Below, in pieces: positions 25,734 through 34,729 of a DNA stretch of 64,000 nt; the first letter of the stretch is position 1; every line of letters begins with the position of its first letter. Under the pieces are notes generated by a model. The model was given only the letters and a program-made list of their open reading frames with translations, was not told the origin of the DNA and did no database searches. The stretch spans positions 1 through 64,000 of the forward strand of contig UQVY01000008.1 of assembly GCA_900544545.1 (NCBI GenBank). Direction: 5' to 3'. Origin of the DNA: an uncultured Eubacteriales bacterium. Lineage in GTDB: Bacteria; Bacillota; Clostridia; Christensenellales; CAG-314. The position numbers were made by a program, and so were the translations under genes.

Positions 25734-27014
25734 TTATTCGGGCTTGGTATACTGAAGAGTGGTTTCTTCGATCTTGTCCTTCTCGCCGAGAATAGCTCTC
25801 GTCATCTTCTTTCCGCTCGATTCGATGAAGAAAACCGAATCGCCGATTATATCGAAGGAAAGATTCGTATCGGACATAGAAGATGAAGTAAGAGCTACCG
25901 GCTCGGCAATCTTGCCTTCCTCGATAACGGCTTTGTAAAGCTTATTGCTGTTGGTGTAATAAACCACGTCGCCGTCAACCTTCACGGGAGTGAAAGAGGA
26001 GGTATAGATAAGCTTCTCGGAAGAAACCGCGCCCGTAGCTTCGTCGTAAACCACGTAGCAGACGAAACTGTCGTTAAGCATAAGGATACCGTCTTTATAT
26101 GGAAGGAAGGAGGACTGAGCGTTAGCCGAAAGACGCTTTTCCTTTCCGTCAAAGACAAACGTTCCGGCAAAACCTACGTTGGTGCTTGCGGCGGTGTAAT
26201 AAAGCTTACCCGCGTCTACTCTCACGAGAGTGTAGGTGATATCCACGGAATGAGAATTATCCGCAGCAGCGCCCTTGAGAACGGCGGTCGCTTCCTTATC
26301 GCCGACTACGTATTTAAGAACGTCGTTATATTTTCTGGTCTGTTCCTTGTCCTTGGAATCCTTATAGGTCAGTTTCTGCAGCGCGTAGACAGCTTCTGAA
26401 TCGGCCTTTACGGCGGTTACGTTCTCGGCGACGACTACGGGTTTATTCGTCGACAAATCGACGGAATAAAGCTTGGAATCAACGTAATAAACAGCCGAAA
26501 CCGTTCCGTTCTTTTCAAAGAAAAATACGGGAGCGGTATTGGAGCTTATCGTAACGTGAATCTTGACGTCCTCGCCCGTGACTTTAGCGGAAATAATCGA
26601 AAGCTCGCCGCTCTTGAACTCGCCGTTATTATTCTTTTCAACGCCCGGAGTCGTAAAGTAAATCCTGTCGCCCGACGCGAAAAGCCCCGTGGAATCGGCG
26701 TTGCCTTTATAGAAAATCTTGGGAACCACAATCTCGAAAACGGCGTCTTCGCTGCCGATCTCTTCGGTCTTGACGCGGCAGACAGCGCCGGTAACTACTT
26801 TATTGTAGGTATTGTCAGAGGTAGCGTCGCTGCTGCCGTTGACGAAATACGTATATTCGCCGTAAGCTACGGCTACTCCGCCGTTGTCGGCAATAGTGCT
26901 TTTCGCGGGCATTTCTACGGGCTTGAAGCTCCCTGTATTCTCAGACGGGCAGGCAGCAAGCACCGTCGTCATAAGAACCAACGCAATAACGATGAGTATG
27001 GTTTTCTTTGTCAT
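25734..27014 (-). CDS. beta-rich secreted lipoprotein, unknown function
   Basis: The product has 426 residues. The signal peptide has lipobox LAAC (Cys about 21), so it is anchored to the outer membrane face. The mature part is repeated beta strands with lines such as GGVAVAYGEYTYFVNG, DRIYFTTPG, GKLYYTAAS, GDVVYYTNSNKLYKAV and GDSVFFIESSG, a pattern of seven or more blades like YncE/TolB-type or DUF5050-type propellers. ATG 27012-27014 has AGGAGA; an upstream open frame is ignored. It has its own consensus-like promoter and terminator. No ligand can be proposed. Confidence 0.7.
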   Translation of the reverse strand: MTKKTILIVIALVLMTTVLAACPSENTGSFKPVEMPAKSTIADNGGVAVAYGEYTYFVNGSSDATSDNTYNKVVTGAVCRVKTEEIGSEDAVFEIVVPKIFYKGNADSTGLFASGDRIYFTTPGVEKNNNGEFKSGELSIISAKVTGEDVKIHVTISSNTAPVFFFEKNGTVSAVYYVDSKLYSVDLSTNKPVVVAENVTAVKADSEAVYALQKLTYKDSKDKEQTRKYNDVLKYVVGDKEATAVLKGAAADNSHSVDITYTLVRVDAGKLYYTAASTNVGFAGTFVFDGKEKRLSANAQSSFLPYKDGILMLNDSFVCYVVYDEATGAVSSEKLIYTSSFTPVKVDGDVVYYTNSNKLYKAVIEEGKIAEPVALTSSSMSDTNLSFDIIGDSVFFIESSGKKMTRAILGEKDKIEETTLQYTKPE

Positions 27015-27113
27015 GATGTATCTCCTGTTAAATTTTTCCCGTTGCCGCAGACAAAACGCCCGAAGATACCTTCGCGGCGTACCAAAAAACGACAACCGAC
27101 CTTATACTCAGTT

Positions 27114-27142
27114 ATTATACAGTAACGGAAACAAAAAATCAA
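27114..27142 (-). promoter_or_regulatory. sigma-A promoter of the lipoprotein gene
   Basis: Reverse strand TTGATT (27137-27142), 17 bases, TATAAT (27114-27119). The rest of 27143-27332 shows nothing recognisable. Confidence 0.75.
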
Positions 27143-27332
27143 GTATTTTTCGCGTCTTTTCCCCGCCTTTTCTCGCGGAAGCTTCCGCCGCGCGCTCTTT
27201 TCCGCCTTTTGAAGGCTCCTTTCCCTTTTCCCCGAACGACCTCGGACTTCGAATGCCGACTGCCTTTAAACCGAAAATCCGAAAAACCTCCCCAAAAAAG
27301 TCCGAACGATTCCGAAGGCTTTCGTCATTATA

Positions 27333-27338
27333 TATAAT
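27333..27338 (+). promoter_or_regulatory. possible -10 box of the ABC transporter operon
   Basis: TATAAT 45 bases before the ATP-binding gene. The -35 candidate 17 bases upstream (TTCCGA) is poor. Confidence 0.35.
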
Positions 27339-27382
27339 ATGAGCGGCTGCGCCCGCATACCGAAAACGAGCGAGGTAACGGA

Positions 27383-28315
27383 ATGAATCGAACCCTTGAA
27401 ATAAAACCGACCAAATACGGGAGAAAAGAACTCTCTGAAAACAAAAACGAATCCGAAAAGATAACTCCGCACGAGCGAAAAGATTATCCGACGGAAGATA
27501 AATCCCCGACCGCAAACGAAACTCCGACGGAAAATACGTCCGTAAATAAAACCGAAAAGGACGTCCTCCTCGAAATAAAAGAAGTCGGGTATACTTACTG
27601 TACGAAAACAGCCGAAACAGAGGCTCTCCGCAGAGTTTCGTTTTCCGTGGAAAAGGGCGGTTTCGTCGCCGTCGTCGGACCTTCGGGCTGCGGAAAAACC
27701 ACTCTCCTTTCGCTTATATCGGGAACGATTTCGCCGACGGTCGGAAAGGTTATTCTCAGCGGGAATTGCAGAGTCGGGTATATGCTTCAGCGCGACCACC
27801 TCTTCGAATGGAGAACGGTCGAAAAAAACCTCCTGCTCGGTCCCGAAACCGAAAAAAACCTGACAGACGAAACCCGAAATTACGTTTCCGGACTCATAGA
27901 TAAATACGGCCTCGGCGAATTCAGAAAGGTCAAGCCCCGTCAGCTCTCCGGAGGTATGCGTCAGCGGGCAGCCCTTATCCGCACCCTCGCGACGAAACCC
28001 GACCTCCTCCTTCTCGACGAACCCTTCTCCGCTCTGGATTTTCAGACGAGAATGAAGGTCTGCGACGACGTTTACTCGATTATAAAAAACGAGGGAAAAA
28101 CAGCCCTGCTCGTAACCCACGACGTCAGCGAAGCCATCTCTATGGCGGACAGAATCGTCGTTTTGTCCAAAAGGCCCGCAACCGTCAGAAAAATCCTCTC
28201 CCCGAATTTCGACCGTAACCTCTCGCCGCTTATGCGCAGAGAATCTCCGTCGTTCGCTCCGACCTTTCAGGAATTATGGACGGATATTTCTTCCGACTCG
28301 CCGCAAAACGATTAA
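27383..28315 (+). CDS. ABC transporter ATP-binding protein, NitT/TauT type
   Basis: The product has 310 residues. After about 55 charged residues the ABC domain shows Walker A GPSGCGKTT, Q-loop LQRDHLFEW, signature LSGGMRQRAALIRTLA, Walker B LLLLDEPFSALD and the switch His in VTHDVSEA. This is the SsuB/TauB/ThiZ class that powers uptake of sulfonates, nitrate or thiamine precursors. The permease follows, with overlapping frames near 28276-28315. No periplasmic-type binding protein gene lies nearby, so the substrate stays open. The charged N-terminal extension is unusual. Confidence 0.85.
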   Translation: MNRTLEIKPTKYGRKELSENKNESEKITPHERKDYPTEDKSPTANETPTENTSVNKTEKDVLLEIKEVGYTYCTKTAETEALRRVSFSVEKGGFVAVVGPSGCGKTTLLSLISGTISPTVGKVILSGNCRVGYMLQRDHLFEWRTVEKNLLLGPETEKNLTDETRNYVSGLIDKYGLGEFRKVKPRQLSGGMRQRAALIRTLATKPDLLLLDEPFSALDFQTRMKVCDDVYSIIKNEGKTALLVTHDVSEAISMADRIVVLSKRPATVRKILSPNFDRNLSPLMRRESPSFAPTFQELWTDISSDSPQND

Positions 28316-28341
28316 ATTTACCTTTCATCGGAGGAAAACAG

Positions 28342-29142
28342 ATGAAATACATTTCTCCCCTTCACGAAGATTTCGTAAGAAAAACCCGCCGCGGAAACCT
28401 GCTCGTCATTCTCTGCCGCGCGGGATTGCTCGTTCTTATCGTCGCTTTCTGGGAAATCGCGGCAAAGCTCGACGTCATAGACCCCTTTATCTTCAGCAGT
28501 CCCTCCCGCATAATCCGCACCTTCGCGAAATTATACGGCGACGGAACTCTTCTTACGCACCTCTGGGTATCGACCTACGAAACGCTCGCGGGATTCGCGC
28601 TCGGAACGCTCCTCGGATTCCTTATCGCGACGGGATTATGGTGGAAGGACTCCCTCCGCCGTATATTCGAACCCTATCTCGTCGTCTTAAACAGCCTCCC
28701 GAAAATCGCTCTCGGTCCGATTATCATAGTCTGGGCGGGCACGGGAGCCGCAAGCATTATCCTTATGGCAGTGCTTATTTCCTTCATAATAACCGCGCTC
28801 AATATGCTCTCGGGATTTGTTTCGACAGACCCCGACAAGATTCTCCTTATGCGGACGATGAAAGCGAAACGGTATCAGCTCTTCTTCAAACTCGTGCTTC
28901 CCGCAAACGTCCCGACGCTTACCTCTACCCTCAAAATAAACGTGGGAATGGCCTGGGTAGGCTCGATTATGGGGGAATATCTCGTGAGTCGGGCGGGACT
29001 CGGGTACCTCATAGTTTACGGAAGTCAGGTGTTTAACCTCGACATAGTTATGACCTGCACCATAGCTCTCTGCGCGCTCGCGGGAATTATGTACGGACTG
29101 GTCGCGCTCGCCGAAAAACTCGCTCTGAGCCGATTTTCCTGA
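28342..29142 (+). CDS. ABC transporter permease, NitT/TauT type
   Basis: The 266-residue membrane protein has about six helices, in the BPD_transp_1 family. The EAA-type coupling loop is at STDPDKILLMRTMKAKRYQLFFKLVLPANVP, and the C-terminal ISRAGLGYLIVYGSQVFN-like block is typical of SsuC/TauC. ATG 28342 has GGAGG; the frame opens 22 codons earlier inside the ATP-binding gene without a site. It pairs with the upstream ATPase. Confidence 0.85.
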   Translation: MKYISPLHEDFVRKTRRGNLLVILCRAGLLVLIVAFWEIAAKLDVIDPFIFSSPSRIIRTFAKLYGDGTLLTHLWVSTYETLAGFALGTLLGFLIATGLWWKDSLRRIFEPYLVVLNSLPKIALGPIIIVWAGTGAASIILMAVLISFIITALNMLSGFVSTDPDKILLMRTMKAKRYQLFFKLVLPANVPTLTSTLKINVGMAWVGSIMGEYLVSRAGLGYLIVYGSQVFNLDIVMTCTIALCALAGIMYGLVALAEKLALSRFS

Positions 29143-29177
29143 TACCGAATCCGGATTTTCGTTTTTTAAGATAATAA

Positions 29178-29206
29178 AAAGGACGCTTTTCTGCGTCCTT
29201 TATCGG
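29178..29206. terminator. bidirectional intrinsic terminator
   Basis: AAAGGACGC/GCGTCCTTT stem with TTTTCT loop, flanked by A and T runs. It sits between the convergent ABC permease and truA genes. Confidence 0.75.
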
Positions 29207-29263
29207 TTTATGCGGATACGTGTTTTCGCGTAGTCCGCAATAAAGCAATATTCTCTTTTCAGT

Positions 29264-30055
29264 TCAGCCGTTATAATCGGAATTTCCTCGGAGGTTATAG
29301 ACGTTATAGTCGGAGCCGAAGTCGTATTCGACGCTTTCGAGAGTGAGCCCGCCTGCCTTGAGAGTCCTTCCCGCGCGCCTCCTGTCTCCGGAACGAAGGA
29401 TTTCTCCGACCTCTTCGGGCGGAATCTTGCCCGAGCCTACGTCCGAAAGAGTCCCCGCGATTATCCGAACCATATTGTAGAGAAACGCGCTTCCCGTTAC
29501 GTAGATTTCCACGGTGTCGCCGAAAGCTTCCACGCGGCAGGAATAAATCTCCCTTTCGGTCGTCAGAGAGCTTCCCCCCGACGCGCAGAAAGCCGCAAAA
29601 TCGTGCCGCCCTACGAGATATTCCGCGCCCTTACGCATCGAATCGACGGACAGAGCCTTATAGACCTGACAATGAGTGTTGTCGCGAAGAGGACTCGGAG
29701 TCCTCGAACAGTATAAACGGTAACAGTAAGTCTTCTTCTTCGCCGAACGCCTCGAATCGAAGGCAAGCGGAACTTCGAAGCAGTCCTTTACGGCTATATG
29801 CGGCCAGAGCCGCACGTTCAGTCCCAAGGGAAGCTTATAACACGAAATCGGATTCTCCGTATAGAAATTCGCGACCTGTCCCTTTGCGTGAACGCCTACG
29901 TCCGTCCTCCCGCTTGCGGTGAGCCGAACCTTATGCCCGAGCATCTCGAAAAGAGCCTGCTCGACTCTGCCCTGAACGGTTTCCACCCCCGGCTGAATCT
30001 GCCAGCCCCTGAATGCGGAACCGTCGTATTCTATCACTATAACGAGATTTCTCAT
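29264..30055 (-). CDS. truA: tRNA pseudouridine38-40 synthase
   Basis: Converts uridines 38-40 of the tRNA anticodon arm to pseudouridine. The 263-residue product has the catalytic Asp in GRTDVGVHAKGQVANF (about 49-64), the N-terminal VIEYDGSAFRGWQ and the FLYNMVRIIAGTL block near 195. Length is usual. It lies 12 bases after ecfT with AAGGAGC upstream, the last gene of the ecfA1-ecfA2-ecfT-truA operon, a common arrangement in Bacillota. Confidence 0.96.
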   Translation of the reverse strand: MRNLVIVIEYDGSAFRGWQIQPGVETVQGRVEQALFEMLGHKVRLTASGRTDVGVHAKGQVANFYTENPISCYKLPLGLNVRLWPHIAVKDCFEVPLAFDSRRSAKKKTYCYRLYCSRTPSPLRDNTHCQVYKALSVDSMRKGAEYLVGRHDFAAFCASGGSSLTTEREIYSCRVEAFGDTVEIYVTGSAFLYNMVRIIAGTLSDVGSGKIPPEEVGEILRSGDRRRAGRTLKAGGLTLESVEYDFGSDYNVYNLRGNSDYNG

Positions 30056-30067
30056 TGCTCCTTCGCC

Positions 30068-30907
30068 TCAGAAATACATCCACGGCATAATCTCTCCGTA
30101 AATTCCGCCGCTGTATTTGAAGTAGAGCATTACGGCGATTATCGCAACCATAACCAGCGTTCCGATAAGGTCCTTACGCGTGAATTTAAGAACCTTCATC
30201 TTGGTCCGATTGGGCGTATAGCCGAAACATCTGCTGTCCATAGCCGACGCAAGCTCGTCCGCACTCCTGAGAGCGGATATGAGCAGAGGTATCAGCACGG
30301 GGATAAAAGCCTTCGCCCTTTTGATTATTCCGCCCGTATCGAAATCCGCGCCCCTCGATTTCTGCGCCCTGATTATCCTGTCCGTTTCGTCCATAAGTAT
30401 GGGTATGGATTTCAGGGCTATGCTCATTATGAGCGCGAGCATATATACCGGGAACTTAATGGCGTTGAGCGGCTTTAAAAGATTCTCGAGAGCGTGCGTC
30501 AAATCGACGGGCGTGGTCGTCAGCGTAAGAACCGACGAACCCATTACCAGAAGAACGAGCCGCAGAACCATTTTCCCCGCGAAAATCAATCCTCCGTCGG
30601 TTACGGAGATTATCCACCAGCTGAATACGACCTGTCCGTCGGATACGAAAAGAACGTTTATTATCGCGGTCAGAATAACGAGAATCAGCACGGGCTTTAC
30701 CGTTTTTACTACGGTTTTCAGCGGAAGACGGGCAAATCCTATCATCAGCGCAAGCATTAAAAGCACATAGACATAGGAAAAGAAACTGTCCGCCATAAAT
30801 ACGACGACCATATATACGATCATCAATATAAGCTTGGTGCGCGGGTCCATGGAATGCACGAAGCTCTTTACGGGATAATATTGCCCGAACGTAACGTCAC
30901 GGAACAT
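30068..30907 (-). CDS. ecfT: ECF transporter transmembrane protein EcfT
   Basis: Coupling subunit that links the two ATPases to exchangeable substrate-binding S components for vitamins. The product has 279 residues with several membrane helices. The cytoplasmic coupling motifs include the family's Arg-containing SALRSADELASAMDSRCFG block near 215 and ARAFIPVLIPL-type sequence. The ribosome site GGAGGAA lies in the end of ecfA2, two bases away. No S component is encoded in this operon, which is normal for group II ECF systems. Confidence 0.93.
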   Translation of the reverse strand: MFRDVTFGQYYPVKSFVHSMDPRTKLILMIVYMVVVFMADSFFSYVYVLLMLALMIGFARLPLKTVVKTVKPVLILVILTAIINVLFVSDGQVVFSWWIISVTDGGLIFAGKMVLRLVLLVMGSSVLTLTTTPVDLTHALENLLKPLNAIKFPVYMLALIMSIALKSIPILMDETDRIIRAQKSRGADFDTGGIIKRAKAFIPVLIPLLISALRSADELASAMDSRCFGYTPNRTKMKVLKFTRKDLIGTLVMVAIIAVMLYFKYSGGIYGEIMPWMYF

Positions 30908-30909
30908 AA

Positions 30910-31764
30910 CTACTTATTCCTCCGAAGCTTCATTATACAATCGAACATCCTGTCCACCGTAAGACAATCGTCGTCCACCGAAAAACCGCGTTCCCTGAGC
31001 TTGTTGCGGAGAATCGCCATCTGCGGCATCTCAAGACCTACGCGCGCAAGGAATTCTCCGTCGTCGAACATCTTCGTAGGCACATCGCATCTGTACAGCT
31101 CGCCTTCGTACATAACGGCTATTCTGTCCGCGTACTCCGAAGCCTCGTTCATATCGTGATTGACCATAAGAATAGTCATTCCGTTTTCCTCGTTAAGCCC
31201 CTTTATAAGCGTCAGAATCTCCTTCTTTCCTCTCGGATCGAGCCCTGCCGTAGGTTCGTCGAGAATGAGAATCTCCGGCCTCATCGCAAGTACGCCGGCT
31301 ATCGCGACTCGTCTTTTTTCTCCGCCCGAAAGCTCGAACGGCGACTTGTCCGCAAACTTTACCGGATCGAGCCCTACAAGCTTCAACGCCTCGGGAACCC
31401 GCTTCGCCGTCTCTTCCTCCGAAAGCTTCATATTCTTCGGACCGAAGGCTACGTCCTTTTCCACCGTATCGGCAAAAAGCTGGTATTCCGGATACTGGAA
31501 AACCATTCCCACTTTGCTCCGAAGAGTCTTGTAATCGGGCTTCTTTACGTTAAGAGAAATCCCCTCTACGGTTATTTCGCCCGACTGAAGCCTGATAAGT
31601 CCGTTAAGATGCTGAATAAAGGTGGATTTCCCGCTTCCCGTGTGTCCGACCATACACAGAAATTCTCCCTTCTCCACCGTGAGGGAAAGATTTTTAAGAG
31701 CCTGCTTCTCAAAGGGCGTCCCGGGATTATAGGTATACGAAAGATTCTTTACAACAATCGACAT
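30910..31764 (-). CDS. ecfA2: ECF transporter ATPase EcfA2
   Basis: One of the two ATPases of the shared ECF module. The 284-residue product has Walker A GHTGSGKST, Q-loop FQYPEYQLF, signature LSGGEKRRVAIAGVLA and Walker B LILDEPTAGLDP, with the switch His in VNHDMNEA. It overlaps ecfA1 by 16 bases, so translation is likely coupled. The paralogue has DESTAMLDP instead of DEPTAGLDP, which tells the two subunits apart. Confidence 0.94.
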   Translation of the reverse strand: MSIVVKNLSYTYNPGTPFEKQALKNLSLTVEKGEFLCMVGHTGSGKSTFIQHLNGLIRLQSGEITVEGISLNVKKPDYKTLRSKVGMVFQYPEYQLFADTVEKDVAFGPKNMKLSEEETAKRVPEALKLVGLDPVKFADKSPFELSGGEKRRVAIAGVLAMRPEILILDEPTAGLDPRGKKEILTLIKGLNEENGMTILMVNHDMNEASEYADRIAVMYEGELYRCDVPTKMFDDGEFLARVGLEMPQMAILRNKLRERGFSVDDDCLTVDRMFDCIMKLRRNK

Positions 31765-32582
31765 AACTCGTCCCCTAACCGCACCGCGTCCGTAACGTCG
31801 TCGGATACGGGTATCCCCGCTCCCCTGAGCTTGTCGGCAAGAGCTACGGCTCTCGGCGGCTCAAGTCCGATTTTCCCGAGCGTTTCGCTCCGCCTGAATA
31901 TCTCCACGGGCGTACCGGTCATCGCGACCTTGCCCGAATCGAGGACGATAACCCTGTCGGCTTCGGTTACTTCGTCCATAAAATGCGTGATGCTGACTAC
32001 CGTAAGTCCGTTCTCCCTCCGAAGCTTTTCGACTACGCTCATAACCTCCTTTCTCCCTATCGGATCGAGCATAGCCGTGCTTTCGTCAAGCACAAGTATA
32101 TCCGGCTTTATCGCAAGTACGCCCGCTATCGCTATCCTCTGCTTCTGTCCGCCCGAAAGCTTATGAGAAGTACGCTCGCGGTATTCGTACATACCTACGC
32201 TCTTTAAAGCCCATTCCACCGTTCTTACTATTTCTTCGCGGGGCATTCCCACGTTTTCCGGTCCGAAAGCTACGTCGTCTTCCACGATACCCGCAACCAT
32301 CTGATTGTCGGGATTCTGAAAAACCATTCCTACCTTTCTCCGGATTTCCCTTTTTACAGAATCGTCGCGAACGTCCATTCCGTAGACGGTTATATCGCCC
32401 TTCGTCGGGGTAAGAAGTCCGTTGGTAAGCTTGGCTATCGTGGACTTCCCGCTTCCGTTATGACCGACGAGCGCAACGAATTCTCCCTTGGCTACGGAAA
32501 AACTTACGCCCGAAAGCGCAGCCGATTCTTCGTCGTCTCCGTAACTGAAATATACGTCGCTGAATTTAATCGCTTCTTCCAT
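31749..32582 (-). CDS. ecfA1: ECF transporter ATPase EcfA1
   Basis: First gene of the ECF operon. The 277-residue product has Walker A GHNGSGKST, Q-loop FQNPDNQMV, signature LSGGQKQRIAIAGVLA, Walker B LVLDESTAMLDP and the switch His in ITHFMDE. The site GGGAGAAAGGA precedes ATG. In many Bacillota this operon follows the ribosomal protein gene rplQ; here it does not. Confidence 0.94.
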   Translation of the reverse strand: MEEAIKFSDVYFSYGDDEESAALSGVSFSVAKGEFVALVGHNGSGKSTIAKLTNGLLTPTKGDITVYGMDVRDDSVKREIRRKVGMVFQNPDNQMVAGIVEDDVAFGPENVGMPREEIVRTVEWALKSVGMYEYRERTSHKLSGGQKQRIAIAGVLAIKPDILVLDESTAMLDPIGRKEVMSVVEKLRRENGLTVVSITHFMDEVTEADRVIVLDSGKVAMTGTPVEIFRRSETLGKIGLEPPRAVALADKLRGAGIPVSDDVTDAVRLGDELCRLL

Positions 32583-32711
32583 TCCTTTCTCCCGTGCGGT
32601 GCCCGAGGCTTCCGCCTAAAAGGTCGTTTTATCGCCAGCCGCACTTGTGCGTAACCGCGTTCTCCGTGCAGCGAAATGATTCTTTCCACGGATAAAATAC
32701 CCGTAATACGC

Positions 32712-32742
32712 AAAAAAGGATTGAATCGAAATCCAATCCTTT
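32712..32742 (-). terminator. intrinsic terminator of the SurA/PrsA-like gene
   Basis: Reverse strand AAAGGATTG/CAATCCTTT, 10-base loop, six T. Confidence 0.85.
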
Positions 32743-32764
32743 CGGGCTGTTTTCGGACAGTCGT

Positions 32765-34489
32765 TTACGGCTCGATACCGTAACCGCTGCAATAGCTCTT
32801 GAGAACGTTCTTGTATACGGTGAGCTTACCGGCGTCTTCGTACTCCTTGTAGGTTACGTCCATAAGGTCGCTGTAATAAGAGGTCTTGACCGCGTCGAGA
32901 TAGGTCTTATAGAACCTGTAGGAAGCGTTGCCCGCTCCGGTCTGATCCTTGAGAGCGTCGTCCCAGTTGAAAACGTCTTCCTTGACGTCGCCGGAATAGA
33001 ACAGAATGTGTACGCCGTAGTCGGTAAGAGCGTAGCCGATACCGCCGACCGTTCCGTCGTTGGCAAGTCTTCTCGCTTCGGCAGCGAATTCCTTAACCCA
33101 CTTATCGGCGGTTCCGGTAGCGTCGGGAGCGTCTTTTGCGATAACGTAGTCGTAAGCTTTATTGTGCTGAGCCGTATCGGTGTTGTATCTGAACATAAGC
33201 TCTACGAATTCTTCCGCGGTCACTCCGCTGAGCTTATCCGCGAAGAAGGAAGAACCGTTGACCTGATAACCGTCGGTCGTAAAGCCCGCAAGAGCCTTGT
33301 CCGCGTCCTTCGCGTCGGGAGCGTCGATGAAATCGGTAACCCTGATTTCCCCGGCAAGCTCCGCTCTCTTGGCAAGATAAACGTCGCTGCCCGTTCCGAA
33401 AGCCGAAGAGTAACTCGTGAGAATCTTGGACTGCGCGTCGCTGAACGGGACAAGAAGGTTCTTGACGAAACCGTACTTACCTACGTACTGCTCGGGAATA
33501 TAATAAATGAAGGACGTATCGGAAAGACCGGTAACGAAAGTTTCGAAAGACTTGGGATTAAGGGCGTATTTTTCCTTATCCTGAGCGCGAAGGTTTTCAA
33601 GCTTCTGATCGAGCCTCGTTCTGAAGTCGCTTTCCTTTTCGATTCCGGAATACTTATTGGTCTGATAGTCGATATAGAGCTGCTGACGAACGACGCTCTC
33701 TACGCTCGCCTTGAAATACGCGGCGGTATCAGCGTAATAAGAAGCGATGTTCTTCTTGAGCTGACGGACGGCTTCGTTCTGAGCTTCCACGTAAGCTTCC
33801 GCGGTAATCTCGGTCTTATCGTTGCTGATTCTGTCGTTAAGAGCCTTGACCGCAGCCGCAAGACGCTCGTCGGTCATATCGTCGTAAACGTAGTCGAGAG
33901 AAACGGAATCCTTCTGCGCCTTATAAGCCTCGAGACTCTTTTCAACGGTCTCTATGTTGAGCGAATTGTTTCTGTTCGTCCAGGAAAGATCGAGAGTAAG
34001 AGTAATCTTCGTTTCTTCCGCGCGCGGAGTAGCCGCACTGTCGAAGGTATAGCCCGCGTCGGTGAACACGGTTTCGAGCATGGAATCCAGACTCTCGAAA
34101 ACGCTGAGCTGAACTTTCTTCTCGAAATAAAGCAGGTCGGTCGCGGTGAGATATTCTCCGTTTTTGTACTTGCGGTTGATTTCGCCGTCGTAGGTCTTTA
34201 CGGAAGAATCTTTCTTGTATTCGTTAACGGCGATAATCTGGGAAATATACTGCGGAATAAGAGAATCCCATACGCTCTGAGCGTCGTAGCCGTACTGAAT
34301 GTACGCCGCGCCGTTGGATTCGAAAAACTCGGTGATCTCCTGAACCGTGACCTCTTCGTCGCCGATCTTCATTGCCGTCTGCTTGCGATAGCGTTCCTGA
34401 TTCGTCTGAAACATAGAACATCCCGCCGCAAGGGCAAAGACCGTTACTATCGCCAAAATCATACATAACTGTTTCATGAATTTCTGCAT
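32765..34489 (-). CDS. SurA/PrsA-like lipoprotein, probable extracytoplasmic foldase
   Basis: The product has 574 residues. The signal peptide ends in lipobox AAGC (Cys24), so it is anchored outside the membrane. The N-terminal helical part with MKIGDEEVTVQEITEFFESN resembles the SurA_N chaperone region. The C-terminal part (about 430-525) has DGTVGGIGYALTDYGVHILFYSG, like the end of parvulin (PpiC) domains where GxHI lines the active site. It may be a chaperone with a degraded isomerase domain. Its place downstream of mfd matches the frequent mfd-prsA pairing in Clostridia. Two in-frame Met (1 and 5) are possible; Met1 is used. Confidence 0.75.
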   Translation of the reverse strand: MQKFMKQLCMILAIVTVFALAAGCSMFQTNQERYRKQTAMKIGDEEVTVQEITEFFESNGAAYIQYGYDAQSVWDSLIPQYISQIIAVNEYKKDSSVKTYDGEINRKYKNGEYLTATDLLYFEKKVQLSVFESLDSMLETVFTDAGYTFDSAATPRAEETKITLTLDLSWTNRNNSLNIETVEKSLEAYKAQKDSVSLDYVYDDMTDERLAAAVKALNDRISNDKTEITAEAYVEAQNEAVRQLKKNIASYYADTAAYFKASVESVVRQQLYIDYQTNKYSGIEKESDFRTRLDQKLENLRAQDKEKYALNPKSFETFVTGLSDTSFIYYIPEQYVGKYGFVKNLLVPFSDAQSKILTSYSSAFGTGSDVYLAKRAELAGEIRVTDFIDAPDAKDADKALAGFTTDGYQVNGSSFFADKLSGVTAEEFVELMFRYNTDTAQHNKAYDYVIAKDAPDATGTADKWVKEFAAEARRLANDGTVGGIGYALTDYGVHILFYSGDVKEDVFNWDDALKDQTGAGNASYRFYKTYLDAVKTSYYSDLMDVTYKEYEDAGKLTVYKNVLKSYCSGYGIEP

Positions 34490-34586
34490 AGCTGTACCTG
34501 CTCCTTTTCATTTACATCTTCTGAGGATGAAAACTGTCTTTGGTTTTACCGTGCGCAGCCCCGATGATTACAGAACCGCGCGTTTA

Positions 34587-34615
34587 ATTATACTTGTTTT
34601 TTCGTCAAAGCGCAA
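34587..34615 (-). promoter_or_regulatory. probable promoter of the SurA/PrsA-like gene
   Basis: Reverse strand TTGCGC (34610-34615), 17 bases, TATAAT (34587-34592). Confidence 0.6.
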
Positions 34616-34729
34616 TCGTTTTAAGCAACTTTTTTCAAATTTTAGCCTTTAAGGCTCGTTATCAGCCGAATATCGGCGTTTTCTACGCCGGAGGCTCTGC
34701 TTTACGCATCTCAGAAAAAAAAACGTAAT

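Noticed and set aside
33008..34468. 486-codon forward frame opposite the SurA/PrsA-like gene
   Set aside because: No start signal and no family; the reverse gene has signal peptide, promoter and terminator.
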